A DNA stretch of 64,000 nt from Streptomyces sp. SID8374 (GTDB lineage Bacteria; Actinomycetota; Actinomycetes; Streptomycetales; Streptomycetaceae): NCBI RefSeq assembly GCF_009865135.1, contig NZ_WWGH01000002.1, forward strand, positions 1,488,001-1,552,000, written 5' to 3'. The notes under the pieces were generated by a model. The model was not told where the DNA came from and did not search any database. It saw only the letters and a list, made by a program, of their open reading frames with translations. How positions within the stretch are numbered: position 1 is the stretch's first letter; each line of letters opens with the position of its first letter. This document shows positions 8,421 through 16,149 of this stretch, in pieces. The translations under genes and the position numbers were made by a program.

Positions 8421-9893
8421 ATGCACACCGACACCGAGCGCTGCGTGCGGGCCGTCCACTCCAAGGACGCCCGTTTCGACGGCTGGTTCTTCACCGCGGT
8501 CCTCACCACCCGGATCTACTGCCGCCCCAGCTGCCCCGTCGTGCCGCCCAGGGTCCGCAACATGACCTTCTACCCGAGCGCCGCCGCCTGCCAGCAGGCC
8601 GGATTCCGGGCCTGCAAACGGTGCCGCCCCGACACCAGCCCCGGTTCCCCCGAGTGGAACGCCCGGGCCGACTCGGTGGCCCGCGCCATGCGGCTCATCC
8701 GGGACGGCGTCGTCGACCGGGAGGGCGTCCCGGGCCTCGCCGCCCGCCTCGGCTACTCGGCCCGTCAGATCGAACGCCAGCTCCTGGCCGAACTCGGCGC
8801 GGGCCCCCTGGCCCTGGCCCGCGCCCAACGGGCCCAGACCGCCCGCCTCCTCATCGAGACCACCACCCTGCCCCTGGCGGAGGTGGCGTTCGCCGCCGGG
8901 TTCTCCTCCGTCCGCACCTTCAACGAGACCGTCCGCGAGGTCTTCGCCCTGGCCCCCGGCGAGCTGCGCACCCGCGCCGCCCGCGGCCCCCTGGCCCCCG
9001 CCACCCCCGGCGTGATCGCGCTCCGCCTCCCGTACCGCGCCCCGCTCAACCCCGGCAACCTCTTCGGCCACCTCGCCGCGACCGCCGTCCCCGGCGTCGA
9101 GGAGTGGCGGGACGGCGCCTACCGCCGCACGCTGACCCTCCCGTACGGGCACGGCACCGTCGCCCTCACCCCGCAGCCCGACCACATCGCCTGCCGGCTC
9201 TCCCTCACCGACCCCCGCGACCTCACCCAGGCGATCAGCCGGTGCCGCTGGCTCCTCGACCTGGACGCGGACCCGGTCGCCGTGGACGCCCAGCTGCGGA
9301 CCGATCCGTTGCTGGCCCGGCTCGTCGACGCCGGGCCCGGCCGCCGGGTGCCGCGTACGGTGGACGGCGCCGAGTTCGCCGTACGCGCGGTCCTCGGCCA
9401 GCAGGTCTCCACCGCCGCCGCCCGCACCCACGCGGCCCGCCTCGTCACCGCGTACGGGGTGGAGGCCGAGGACCCCGAGGGCGGGCTCACCCACCTCTTC
9501 CCGACCCCGCAGGCCCTGGCGGAGCTGGACCCGGAGTCCCTGGCCCTGCCCCGGAGCCGCCGCACCACGCTCACCACCCTGGTCGCCGCCCTCGCCGACG
9601 GGACGCTCCGCCTGGGCACCGACACCGACTGGGAGCGAGCGCGCGCCGAACTCTCCGCGCTCCCCGGATTCGGCCCCTGGACGGTCGAGGTCATCGCCAT
9701 GCGCGCCCTCGGCGACCCCGACGCCTTCCTCCCCACCGACCTCGGCATCCGCCGGGCGGCCGAACGCCTCGGCCTCCCGGCCACCCCGGCCGCCCTCACC
9801 GCACGGGCCGCCGACTGGCGTCCCTGGCGCGCGTACGCCGTCCAGTACCTCTGGACCGTGGACGACCACCCCATCAACCACCTGCCCGCCTGA
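8421..9893 (+). CDS. alkA: Ada N-terminal/AraC regulator fused to AlkA 3-methyladenine-DNA glycosylase
   Basis: The 490-residue fusion reads, in order: an Ada zinc domain with cysteines 34, 38, 65 and 68 (RIYCRPSCP and CKRC); an AraC helix-turn-helix at about 90-185; an AlkA N-terminal domain; and a HhH-GPD glycosylase domain whose catalytic Asp is likely in FLPTDLGIRR. In Ada, methyl transfer from phosphotriesters to the first zinc Cys turns the protein into an activator. The glycosylase excises alkylated bases. The O6-methylguanine transferase part of classical Ada is absent here and supplied by the next gene, 16 bases downstream. This matches the actinobacterial adaA-alkA plus ogt arrangement. 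The ATG at 8421 has a short GGA before it. Confidence 0.93.
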   Translation: MHTDTERCVRAVHSKDARFDGWFFTAVLTTRIYCRPSCPVVPPRVRNMTFYPSAAACQQAGFRACKRCRPDTSPGSPEWNARADSVARAMRLIRDGVVDREGVPGLAARLGYSARQIERQLLAELGAGPLALARAQRAQTARLLIETTTLPLAEVAFAAGFSSVRTFNETVREVFALAPGELRTRAARGPLAPATPGVIALRLPYRAPLNPGNLFGHLAATAVPGVEEWRDGAYRRTLTLPYGHGTVALTPQPDHIACRLSLTDPRDLTQAISRCRWLLDLDADPVAVDAQLRTDPLLARLVDAGPGRRVPRTVDGAEFAVRAVLGQQVSTAAARTHAARLVTAYGVEAEDPEGGLTHLFPTPQALAELDPESLALPRSRRTTLTTLVAALADGTLRLGTDTDWERARAELSALPGFGPWTVEVIAMRALGDPDAFLPTDLGIRRAAERLGLPATPAALTARAADWRPWRAYAVQYLWTVDDHPINHLPA

Positions 9894-9909
9894 CGAAGGA
9901 AGCCCCCCC

Positions 9910-10419
9910 ATGCCTGCCAAGCAGCACACGGTCGTCGACAGCCCCTACGGCCCGCTGACGCTCGTCGCCACCGACGGCGTTCTCTCGTCCCTCTACATGA
10001 CCGACCAGCGCCACCGCCCACCCGAGGAGACCTTCGGCGTCCCCGACCCGGAGCCTTTCCCCGAGGTGATCCGCCAGCTCACGGCGTACTTCGCAGGCGA
10101 GCTCACCACCTTCGACCTCCCGCTCCACCTGCACGGCACCCCGTTCCAGCGGAGCGTCTGGGAGGAGCTGCGGAAGATCCCGTACGGCGAGACGCGTACG
10201 TACGGTGAACTGGCCGAGCAGCTCGGCAGGCCGGGCGCGTCCAGGGCGGTCGGCCTGGCCAACGGCAGGAACCCGGTCGGCATCATCGTGCCGTGCCACC
10301 GGGTCATCGGCGCCTCGGGCAGCCTCACCGGATACGGCGGCGGCCTGGACCGCAAGCAGCGGCTGCTGGCCTTCGAGGGCGCCGGCCGGCGGAGCGACGG
10401 GGTGCAGGCGCTGTTCTGA
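9910..10419 (+). CDS. ogt: Methylated-DNA--protein-cysteine methyltransferase
   Basis: The 169-residue protein has the active-site motif PCHRVIG, whose Cys accepts the alkyl group from O6-alkylguanine in a one-time suicide reaction. The helix-turn-helix for minor-groove binding (GTPFQRSVWEELRKIPYGE) and the asparagine hinge (ANGRNPVGI) are both present. It follows the Ada-AlkA gene by 16 bases, with GAAGGAAG before the ATG, so the two repair proteins should be made together during the adaptive response. A strong hairpin follows the stop. Confidence 0.95.
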   Translation: MPAKQHTVVDSPYGPLTLVATDGVLSSLYMTDQRHRPPEETFGVPDPEPFPEVIRQLTAYFAGELTTFDLPLHLHGTPFQRSVWEELRKIPYGETRTYGELAEQLGRPGASRAVGLANGRNPVGIIVPCHRVIGASGSLTGYGGGLDRKQRLLAFEGAGRRSDGVQALF

Positions 10420-10428
10420 ACGGGAAGA

Positions 10429-10473
10429 GGGGCTGGGGTCGTACCGGCACTGCTCCGGTACGCCCCCAGCCCC
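10429..10473. terminator. Hairpin terminator between convergent genes
   Basis: Arms GGGGCTGGGG plus CGTACCGG pair with CCGGTACG plus CCCCAGCCCC, with one mismatch and a seven-base loop. It lies between the stops of ogt and the Gdt1-type gene and could serve both. Streptomyces terminators often lack a U-tract. Confidence 0.75.
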
Positions 10474-10502
10474 TTGGTCCCATCTCCCTCAGCCGGTGAA
10501 GA

Positions 10503-11087
10503 TCAGCCGGTGAAGATCTCCACGGCCGTCCAGACCGCCAGACCCAGCATGCAGATCCCGCCGATGCGCTGCACGGTCTTCAGCGGTACGCGCTTGGCGA
10601 TGAACTTCCCCGCCAGCAGCGCCAGGGCCGAGACGGACATCAGGGCGGCGGCCGAACCGATCGCGGTGGACCAGGTGCCGTTGCTCGCCGCCAGGTTGGC
10701 GGTGGTGATCTGGGTCAGGTCGCCCCACTCACTGATGAAGACCGCCATGAACGCGGTCGAGTAGACCGGCCAGAAGCCGGTCACGGTCTTCACCTCGGTC
10801 TCGTCATCGTCGTCCCCGCCGCTGCCGCGCAGCAGGATGAACGCGCCGAACGCGAACAGCGAGGCCGAGACGAGCTTGACGGTCCAGTCGGGCAGCAGCC
10901 CGATCAGGCTGCCCGCGCCCACGGCGATGGCGACATGCACGATGAACGCGGACGACGTGCCGAACCACACGTAGAGCGGGCGCATCCGCGTGCCCATGGC
11001 CAGCGACGCGAACATCGTCTTGTCGGGGAGCTCCGCGAGGAAGATCAGCCCGAAGGCGGTGATGATCGCCAGGGGGTCGAGGTGCAT
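10503..11087 (-). CDS. TMEM165/Gdt1 (UPF0016) family divalent-cation transporter
   Basis: The 194-residue membrane protein contains the two hallmark metal-binding motifs of the family, ELPDKT in the first helix and EWGDLT in the second half. Two three-helix repeats are separated by an acidic loop (GGDDDDETE). Family members move Mn2+ or Ca2+, and bacterial homologues behave as Mn2+ exporters. The upstream leader carries a manganese-sensing yybP-ykoY riboswitch (11209-11326), which supports Mn2+ efflux as the role. The ATG at 11087 fits the first conserved residues (MHLDPLAIITAFG). Its ribosome-binding site is poor, as expected if the riboswitch controls access. Confidence 0.92.
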   Translation of the reverse strand: MHLDPLAIITAFGLIFLAELPDKTMFASLAMGTRMRPLYVWFGTSSAFIVHVAIAVGAGSLIGLLPDWTVKLVSASLFAFGAFILLRGSGGDDDDETEVKTVTGFWPVYSTAFMAVFISEWGDLTQITTANLAASNGTWSTAIGSAAALMSVSALALLAGKFIAKRVPLKTVQRIGGICMLGLAVWTAVEIFTG

Positions 11088-11208
11088 TCCGGGTGGCTTT
11101 CTGTGCGAGCCGGGCCCCGGATCTTCGCGAAGCGCCGCTCGGGCTTTTCGGAGGACCACTCGGCCCGGCATGACGGCGGCGCCCACAGGGCGTGGACGTG
11201 TCATACAG

Positions 11209-11326
11209 GACCGAAGGTCTCGCCCGCCCGTGGGATGAACCCGATCAAGGTTCCACGAGCCCGGCCACCGGGAACCCGGGGGCTCCAGTGTGTCGACGAC
11301 CGGTTTGCGGGGCTACTCCCCTTCGC
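11209..11326 (-). promoter_or_regulatory. yybP-ykoY family manganese riboswitch
   Basis: Read on the minus strand, the leader contains the two most conserved blocks of the yybP-ykoY class: AAGGGGAGTAGC (11323-11312) and GCGAGACC (near 11215), with GTCGTCGACACACTGG between them as expected. Published members of this class bind Mn2+ and switch on Mn2+ exporters. It ends about 120 bases before the start of the Gdt1-type transporter gene, its natural target. The exact helix ends are my estimate. Confidence 0.88.
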
Positions 11327-11419
11327 AGCCGTCAACGATACCGCACCGGGCTCGGAAGGGGCGCGGGTGTTCGAGGCGGGGGAGCCTCGGTAGAGTCGCG
11401 GTGATCACCGTCGCCCCTA

Positions 11420-11475
11420 CCGCGACCAGCGATGGCCGTGTCACCGTTCCCCCTCCGCGACCAGCGATGGCCGTG
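11420..11475 (+). repeat. Direct repeat of 21 bases upstream of the ferredoxin gene
   Basis: The sequence CCGCGACCAGCGATGGCCGT plus one G occurs at 11420-11440 and again at 11455-11475, exactly 35 bases apart. It ends about 40 bases before the ferredoxin start. The spacing and identity suggest a doubled regulator site or a recent duplication. Confidence 0.7.
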
Positions 11476-11516
11476 GTCCCGTCCTCGTTCCCCTCGCGCC
11501 GACCCGGAGTGCCCGC

Positions 11517-11924
11517 ATGAGCCGCCGCCCCCGCAAGGACGTGCCCGCCCAGGGCGTCCCCCGGCCCACCGTGAGCGTCTGCCGGGGCTGCTGCTGCGGC
11601 ACGGAGAAGATCCCGGGCGTCGACCACGCCGCCCAGCTCGCCCGGCTCCGCGCCGGGCTGGAGGGCGCCGCCACCGTACGGGCCGTCGAGTGCCTGGACG
11701 CCTGCGAGCAGGGCAACGTGATCGTCGTCCAGCCCTCGCCGGAGGGCCGCCGCGCCGGGGGCCGCCCGGTCTGGCTGGGCCTGGTCAACGACGAGCACGC
11801 CGAGCAGGACGTGATCACCTGGGCGACGGCCGGCGGCCCGGGCCTCGCGGACGCCCCGGACATCCTCGACCTGTACGTGTTCCAGCCCTCGCGCCGGGTC
11901 CGGGCGGGGCTGGACACCCCGTAG
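11517..11924 (+). CDS. Thioredoxin-fold [2Fe-2S] ferredoxin-like protein
   Basis: The 135-residue protein has the cysteine pattern of thioredoxin-like [2Fe-2S] ferredoxins. CRGCCCG lies near residue 22 and CLDACEQGNV near residue 59, giving the two Cys pairs that hold the cluster. The family carries electrons for oxidoreductases or serves in metal/tetrapyrrole metabolism. No partner gene is adjacent, so the role is unknown. A long Arg/Gly-rich loop (about residues 74-84) separates the second Cys pair from the C-terminal part. GGAG lies 8-11 bases before the ATG. Confidence 0.85.
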   Translation: MSRRPRKDVPAQGVPRPTVSVCRGCCCGTEKIPGVDHAAQLARLRAGLEGAATVRAVECLDACEQGNVIVVQPSPEGRRAGGRPVWLGLVNDEHAEQDVITWATAGGPGLADAPDILDLYVFQPSRRVRAGLDTP

Positions 11925-11975
11925 GGGCGTAGGGCTGGACCGCTGATCACCCCCCGTCGCCCAGCTGCCTGCCGC

Positions 11976-12707
11976 TCAGTCGCCCCGGCCGCCGCCCAGG
12001 GCACGCAGCAGCCTCGGCAGCGCCGTACCGATCGGTTCCCGGACGACCTCGTCCGCGAGTGCGTCGTACGGGGTCGGCTCCGCGTTCACCACGACCAGCC
12101 GCGCCCCGTGCTCGGCCGCGATCCCGGCGAGCGAGGCGGCGGGCTGCACCTGGAGCGTCGAGCCGACGGCGACGAAGACCTCGCACGCCTTGGCGACCGT
12201 CATCGCGTCGGCCAGCACCCGCGGGTCCAGCGGTTCGCCGAACATCACCGTCGCCGACTTCAGGATGCCGCCGCAGACGGTGCACGCCGGGTCGTCCTCG
12301 CCCGCCTCGACGCGCTCCAGGGCCTCGCCCATGGTGGAGCGGGCGTGGCAGCGGGTGCAGGTCACCTCGCGCGCGGTGCCGTGGAGTTCGAGGACCTTGC
12401 GGGCGGGCAGGCCGGCCAGCTGGTGCAGCCCGTCGACGTTCTGGGTGATCACCCGGACCGGGGTGCCGGACCGCTCCAGCTCCGCCACCGCCCGGTGGGC
12501 CGCGTTCGGCTCGGCGTTCCAGGCTGAGCTGGAGCGGCGCATCTGCCAGGAACGGCGGCGGATCTCCGGATCGGCCATGTAGAAGTCGTACGTGACGAGC
12601 TTCTCGGCCTCCGGATCCTTGCGCCACACCCCGCTCGGCCCCCGGTAGTCGGGGATGCCCGAGTCCGTGGAGATACCGGCGCCACTGAGGATCGCGACAA
12701 GCGTCAT
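11976..12707 (-). CDS. Sir2-family NAD-dependent protein deacylase (sirtuin)
   Basis: The 243-residue protein has GAGISTDSGIPDYRG at the N-terminus (NAD binding), TQNVDGLH, the catalytic His in VLELHGTAR, and a structural zinc site with CTRC and CTVC. It should remove acyl groups from lysines and yield nicotinamide and O-acyl-ADP-ribose. The stretch GPSGVWRKDPEA after the first motif resembles the SIRT6/7-like branch, but I do not assign specificity. ATG 12707 is chosen because conserved sequence starts at once (MTLVAILSGAG). No good ribosome-binding site is visible; an in-frame ATG 14 codons upstream is possible. Confidence 0.93.
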   Translation of the reverse strand: MTLVAILSGAGISTDSGIPDYRGPSGVWRKDPEAEKLVTYDFYMADPEIRRRSWQMRRSSSAWNAEPNAAHRAVAELERSGTPVRVITQNVDGLHQLAGLPARKVLELHGTAREVTCTRCHARSTMGEALERVEAGEDDPACTVCGGILKSATVMFGEPLDPRVLADAMTVAKACEVFVAVGSTLQVQPAASLAGIAAEHGARLVVVNAEPTPYDALADEVVREPIGTALPRLLRALGGGRGD

Positions 12708-12780
12708 ACGCCGAGCGTACGGAGGTGGGAACACGCCCCGCGAACGCATTTCGCCCGATGACTCCCCCCACGCGCCTGCC

Positions 12781-13278
12781 CTACGCGACCGGCTTCCCGT
12801 CCTCCAGCTCCGCCGTGCCGCCACCGGACTCCAGCACGTCCAGTGCTGCCCGCACCCTCGACTCCAGCGGTCCCAGCAGATGGCCGCCCAGGTCGGCCGG
12901 GGCGACCAGCTTCCAGGAGAGCAGCTCCTCCTCCTGGAGCCGGATCGCCGCGAACTGCTCCGGGGTGAGCACCCCGCCGTCGTACAGGTACGCCACGATC
13001 GGCGGTCGGCCGACGCCCCGCGCCCAGTCGACGGCCAGCAGTCGGCCCGGCGCCAGGTCCAGCCCGATCTCCTCCACCGTCTCGCGCCGGGCGCCCTGCC
13101 GGGGGCCTTCGCCCGTCTGCGACTCGACCGTCCCGCCGGGCAGCGCCCAGCCCTTGCGGTAGTTCGGCTCCACGAGCAGGACCCGTCCCTCCGCGTCCCG
13201 GAAGAGGCACGCGGCGGCGGCCAGGACCCGGGGGAGCCCGGCGATGTACGTGGCGTAGTCGGCATCGGTTGTCGTCAC
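12781..13278 (-). CDS. Nudix hydrolase
   Basis: The 165-residue protein holds a Nudix box, seen as GGTVESQTGEG followed by RRETVEEIGL. The metal-binding REUXEEXGU half is intact. Two residues appear inserted between the leading Gly and the first Glu relative to the standard spacing. Nudix enzymes cleave nucleoside diphosphates linked to another group; the substrate is not predictable. The GTG at 13278 is preceded by TACGCT at a leaderless-type distance rather than a ribosome-binding site, and the protein start (TTTDADYATYIAG) lies well before the fold. It is transcribed toward the sirtuin gene, 73 bases away. Confidence 0.85.
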   Translation of the reverse strand: MTTTDADYATYIAGLPRVLAAAACLFRDAEGRVLLVEPNYRKGWALPGGTVESQTGEGPRQGARRETVEEIGLDLAPGRLLAVDWARGVGRPPIVAYLYDGGVLTPEQFAAIRLQEEELLSWKLVAPADLGGHLLGPLESRVRAALDVLESGGGTAELEDGKPVA

Positions 13279-13400
13279 GGCCGACAGCGTAGTGAGTGGG
13301 GGAGGGGGCGGGCGGCGGTTCCGGACGGCCATGGGCAGATCAGGGGGCGTGCGGATAGGGTCGGGGCGGCGCGACTCTGTTCGAAGGCAAGGGATGCAAG

Positions 13401-14534
13401 GTGACGGACGGAGCAGATGTGGAGACCGCCCGCGTGCTCGTCGCGGCGGACAAGTTCAAGGGCTCGCTCACGGCCGTACAGGTCGCGGAGCGGGTGACGG
13501 CCGGGCTGCGGCGCGTCGGGCCCGGCGTACGGGTGGAGACCCTGCCCGTCGCGGACGGCGGCGACGGCACGGTCGCGGCGGCGGTGGCCGCCGGGTTCGA
13601 GCGCCGCGAGGCGCGGGTGACCGGACCCGTCGGGGAGCCGGTGACGGCGGCGTACGCGCTGCGTGACGGAACCGCCGTGGTGGAGATGGCCGAGGCCTCG
13701 GGCCTCCAGCACCTGCCCGACGGGGTGTTCGCCCCGCTCACGGCCACCACGTACGGCTCGGGCGAGCTGCTGAAGGCCGCCCTGGACGCCGGGGCGACGA
13801 CGATCGTGTTCGGGGTCGGCGGCAGCGCCACCACGGACGGCGGCGCGGGCATGCTCGCCGCGCTCGGGGCCCGCTTCCTGGACGCGGACGGCAAGCCCGT
13901 CGGCCCCGGTGGGGGAGGGCTCGCCGAACTGGCCGAGGCCGACCTGTCCGGGCTGGACCCGCGCCTGAAGGACGTCGATCTGATCCTGGCCAGCGACGTG
14001 GACAACCCGCTGACCGGGCCCAAGGGGGCTCCCGAGGTGTACGGGCGGCAGAAGGGCGCGAGCGAGGAGGACATCGCGGTCCTCGACGCGGCCCTGGCGC
14101 ACTACGCCTCGATCCTGGGGCCCGAGACCGCGGCCCTGCCGGGCGCCGGAGCGGCCGGAGGCATCGGCTACGGGGCGCTCGTCGCCCTCGGCGCCCGCTT
14201 CCGGCCCGGCATCGAGGTCATGCTGGACGTCCTCGGCTTCGCCCCCGCGCTCGCCCGCGCCACCCTGGTCATCACCGGCGAGGGCTCGCTGGACGAGCAG
14301 ACCCTGCACGGCAAGGCCCCGGCCGGGGTCGCCGCGGCGGCCCGGGAGGCCGGGATCGAGGTCGTCGCGGTCTGCGGCCGCCTCGCCCTGTCCCAGGAGG
14401 CCCTGAACGGGGCGGGCATCGCGCGCGCCTACGCCCTGGCCGAGCTGGAACCGGACCCGGCCGTCTCGATGGCCCAGGCCGGACCCCTGCTGGAACGGGC
14501 GGCCGAGTCGATCGCGCGGGACTTCCTGAGCTGA
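13401..14534 (+). CDS. Glycerate kinase (GlxK/GarK type)
   Basis: The 377-residue protein matches the type-I glycerate 2-kinase family throughout. It has VLVAADKFKGSLTA at the start, PVADGGDGTVAA near residue 50, a glycine-rich GVGGSATTDGGAGM near residue 135 and TGEGSLDEQTLHGKAP near residue 293. It phosphorylates D-glycerate with ATP and links glyoxylate or glycerate breakdown to glycolysis. Glyoxylate is one product of the ethylmalonyl-CoA pathway encoded about 17 kb away, so a link is possible but unproven. AAGGGA lies before the GTG at 13401. A perfect hairpin follows the gene. Confidence 0.93.
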   Translation: MTDGADVETARVLVAADKFKGSLTAVQVAERVTAGLRRVGPGVRVETLPVADGGDGTVAAAVAAGFERREARVTGPVGEPVTAAYALRDGTAVVEMAEASGLQHLPDGVFAPLTATTYGSGELLKAALDAGATTIVFGVGGSATTDGGAGMLAALGARFLDADGKPVGPGGGGLAELAEADLSGLDPRLKDVDLILASDVDNPLTGPKGAPEVYGRQKGASEEDIAVLDAALAHYASILGPETAALPGAGAAGGIGYGALVALGARFRPGIEVMLDVLGFAPALARATLVITGEGSLDEQTLHGKAPAGVAAAAREAGIEVVAVCGRLALSQEALNGAGIARAYALAELEPDPAVSMAQAGPLLERAAESIARDFLS

Positions 14535-14544
14535 GCGACGGATC

Positions 14545-14577
14545 AGGGCCGGTCGTACGGAACGTACGACCGGCCCT
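14545..14577. terminator. Perfect 15-bp hairpin terminator between convergent genes
   Basis: AGGGCCGGTCGTACG pairs perfectly with CGTACGACCGGCCCT across a three-base loop, just after the glycerate kinase stop and before the 3' end of the PucR-type gene on the other strand. It is likely a shared terminator. Confidence 0.85.
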
Positions 14578-14627
14578 GCCGCCTCCCGCGCTGCGGGCAG
14601 ACGCTCCAGAGAGCCACCGGTCGCTCA

Positions 14628-15119
14628 TCACCCCCGCGTCGCCCGCAGCCGCAGCGCCTCCAGCGCCAGCACCGTCTCGACCAGCTCGCACGGGTGCGAC
14701 AGCGACCGTGAGGTCAGCCGTTCCAGCCGCCGCAGCCGGTTGAACACCGTGTTCCGGTGGCACCGCAGCCGCACCGCCGCCCGCCCCACCGAACCCCCGC
14801 ACTCCAGCCACGCCTCCAACGTCCCGACCAGCAGCGCCCGTTCCGCCGGGGCCAGCGCCAGCAGCGGGCCGAACACCTCCGCGAGCAGGCGCGCGGAGAG
14901 CTCCGGCGCGCTCGCCACCAGGACGGCCGGCCACCGGTCGTCCGGCGTCACGACCTCCCGCGCCCCCGGATCTCCGCCCGGCGGCCGCACCTCGGCCGGC
15001 GTCCGCTCCCCGGCCCGCGTCTCCCGCCGCATCCCCGCCTCCGTCCGCCGGACCGGCGACCGGCCCCCTCCCAACCGCTGCCGGGACAGCCGACGCCACA
15101 CCGCCACGGAGGCGGTCAC
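14628..15119 (-). CDS. Short PucR-type helix-turn-helix regulator
   Basis: The 163-residue product has the PucR C-terminal helix-turn-helix at about residues 95-158 (GSVGRAAVRLRCHRNTVFNRLRRL is visible as two helices, with HRNTVFNRL the recognition part). Typical PucR/CdaR regulators are 400-600 residues with a sensory half; here only a short, Arg/Pro-rich N-terminus of doubtful coding quality precedes it. It may be a naturally short regulator or the remains of a longer one. The GTG at 15119 is a guess; ATG at 15032 is equally possible. It is divergent from the liv-type operon and may control it. Confidence 0.65.
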   Translation of the reverse strand: MTASVAVWRRLSRQRLGGGRSPVRRTEAGMRRETRAGERTPAEVRPPGGDPGAREVVTPDDRWPAVLVASAPELSARLLAEVFGPLLALAPAERALLVGTLEAWLECGGSVGRAAVRLRCHRNTVFNRLRRLERLTSRSLSHPCELVETVLALEALRLRATRG

Positions 15120-15192
15120 CGGGGCCGGTCCAGCCGGTGACCGACGAGGATGCCACCGGCCGCGCGGGCGGGAGCCCGCCCGTCGCCGCCTC

Positions 15193-15206
15193 TGTGCGCG
15201 TGCACA
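15193..15206 (+). promoter_or_regulatory. CRP-like dyad upstream of the ABC operon
   Basis: TGTG-N6-CACA fits the half-site spacing of CRP-family binding sites (GTG-N6-CAC). It lies about 150 bases before livF and inside the divergent region with the PucR-type gene. Such short sites occur by chance in GC-rich DNA. Confidence 0.3.
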
Positions 15207-15283
15207 ACGAGGCCCTTCGATCGCTGGTCACCCGCATCGAGTCCGCCCCGTGCCGTGGACGCGCGCTCCGCCCGGTGCTGGTC

Positions 15284-15295
15284 TGTGGCACCACA
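15284..15295 (+). promoter_or_regulatory. Short perfect dyad upstream of livF
   Basis: TGTGG-CA-CCACA is a 5-bp inverted repeat about 57 bases before the livF start. It could be an operator for the adjacent PucR-type regulator or another factor. There is no further support. Confidence 0.3.
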
Positions 15296-15351
15296 CGACG
15301 CCACACCCCCACAGATGAGCACGACACGAGAAGGCGGAAGGAGGAGGACGC

Positions 15352-16149
15352 ATGGCAACGCTGGAGATCCGCGCACTGTCCGTCGGCTACGGCCCCGTCC
15401 GCGCCCTGCGCGACATCTCGGTCGATGTCCCGGACGGCGCGATCACCGCCGTACTCGGCGGCAACGGCGCGGGCAAGACCACGCTGCTGCGGGCCGTATC
15501 GCGGACCCTCGGCTTCCACCGAGGTACGGGCACCGGCACCATCCGGTTCGACGGCCGCTCCCTGGAGGGGCTGCGGCCCGCCCAGGTGGTGGCCGCGGGA
15601 GTGGTCCAGGTACCGGAGGGCCGGCAGGTCTTCGCCCGGATGACGGTGGCCGACAACCTGCGCGCGGGCGCACTCGGGGCGCGCGGCGGGCGCAAGCAGA
15701 CGACCGCCGCCCTGGCCCGCGTCCACGAACTGTTCCCGGTCCTCTCCGACCGGGCCCACCAGCGCGCCGGTCTCCTCTCCGGCGGCGAGCAGCAGATGCT
15801 GGCGATGGGCCGCGCCCTGATGGCGGGACCCCGGCTGCTCCTGCTGGACGAGCCCTCGCTCGGCCTCGCCCCGCTGATGGCGGCGAGGATCGCGGAGACC
15901 GTGCAGGAGATCAACGCGGGCGGCACCTCCGTCATGCTCGTGGAGCAGAACGCGGCCATCGCGCTGCGCCTCGCCTCGACCGCGTACGTCCTGGACGTCG
16001 GCGAGGTCGCCCTGCACGGGCCCGCCGCCGAACTGGCCGCCTCCGACGAGGTGCGCCGCCGCTATCTCGGCGTGGTCGACGAGGAGGCCGCCGCCGATGC
16101 CGACGTGGCGTCCCGCAACCGGCGCACCCTGAGCAGGTGGTCCGCGTGA
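15352..16149 (+). CDS. livF: Branched-chain-amino-acid-type ABC transporter ATPase (LivF-like)
   Basis: The 265-residue ATPase has Walker A GGNGAGKTTLLRA near residue 37, a signature region LLSGGEQQMLAMGRAL, and Walker B LLLLDEPSLGLAP. Together with the glycine-rich VVQVPEGRQVF stretch this places it with the LivF/UrtE group. It would energise the LivH/LivM membrane pair. A very strong GGAAGGAGGAGG precedes the ATG at 15352, which marks the operon's first gene. Its end overlaps livG by four bases. The C-terminal 20 residues are a variable Ala/Asp-rich tail. The actual substrate could be an amino acid, amide or urea. Confidence 0.93.
   Translation: MATLEIRALSVGYGPVRALRDISVDVPDGAITAVLGGNGAGKTTLLRAVSRTLGFHRGTGTGTIRFDGRSLEGLRPAQVVAAGVVQVPEGRQVFARMTVADNLRAGALGARGGRKQTTAALARVHELFPVLSDRAHQRAGLLSGGEQQMLAMGRALMAGPRLLLLDEPSLGLAPLMAARIAETVQEINAGGTSVMLVEQNAAIALRLASTAYVLDVGEVALHGPAAELAASDEVRRRYLGVVDEEAAADADVASRNRRTLSRWSA

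Larger units (their letters stand above)
11088..11516. other. Divergent intergenic region with riboswitch and direct repeats
   Basis: This 429-base gap holds the leader of the Gdt1-type gene (minus strand, with the riboswitch at 11209-11326) and the promoter region of the ferredoxin gene (plus strand). A pair of 21-base direct repeats sits close to the ferredoxin start. I see no other gene in it. Confidence 0.7.

Noticed and set aside
7608..9929. A 773-codon minus-strand open frame over the macrodomain and ada-alkA genes
   Set aside because: It crosses two well-supported genes and the gap between them, and its product is low complexity.
7767..12707. Macrodomain gene and sirtuin gene as one ADP-ribosylation operon
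   Set aside because: They are about 4 kb apart, on opposite strands and separated by unrelated genes.
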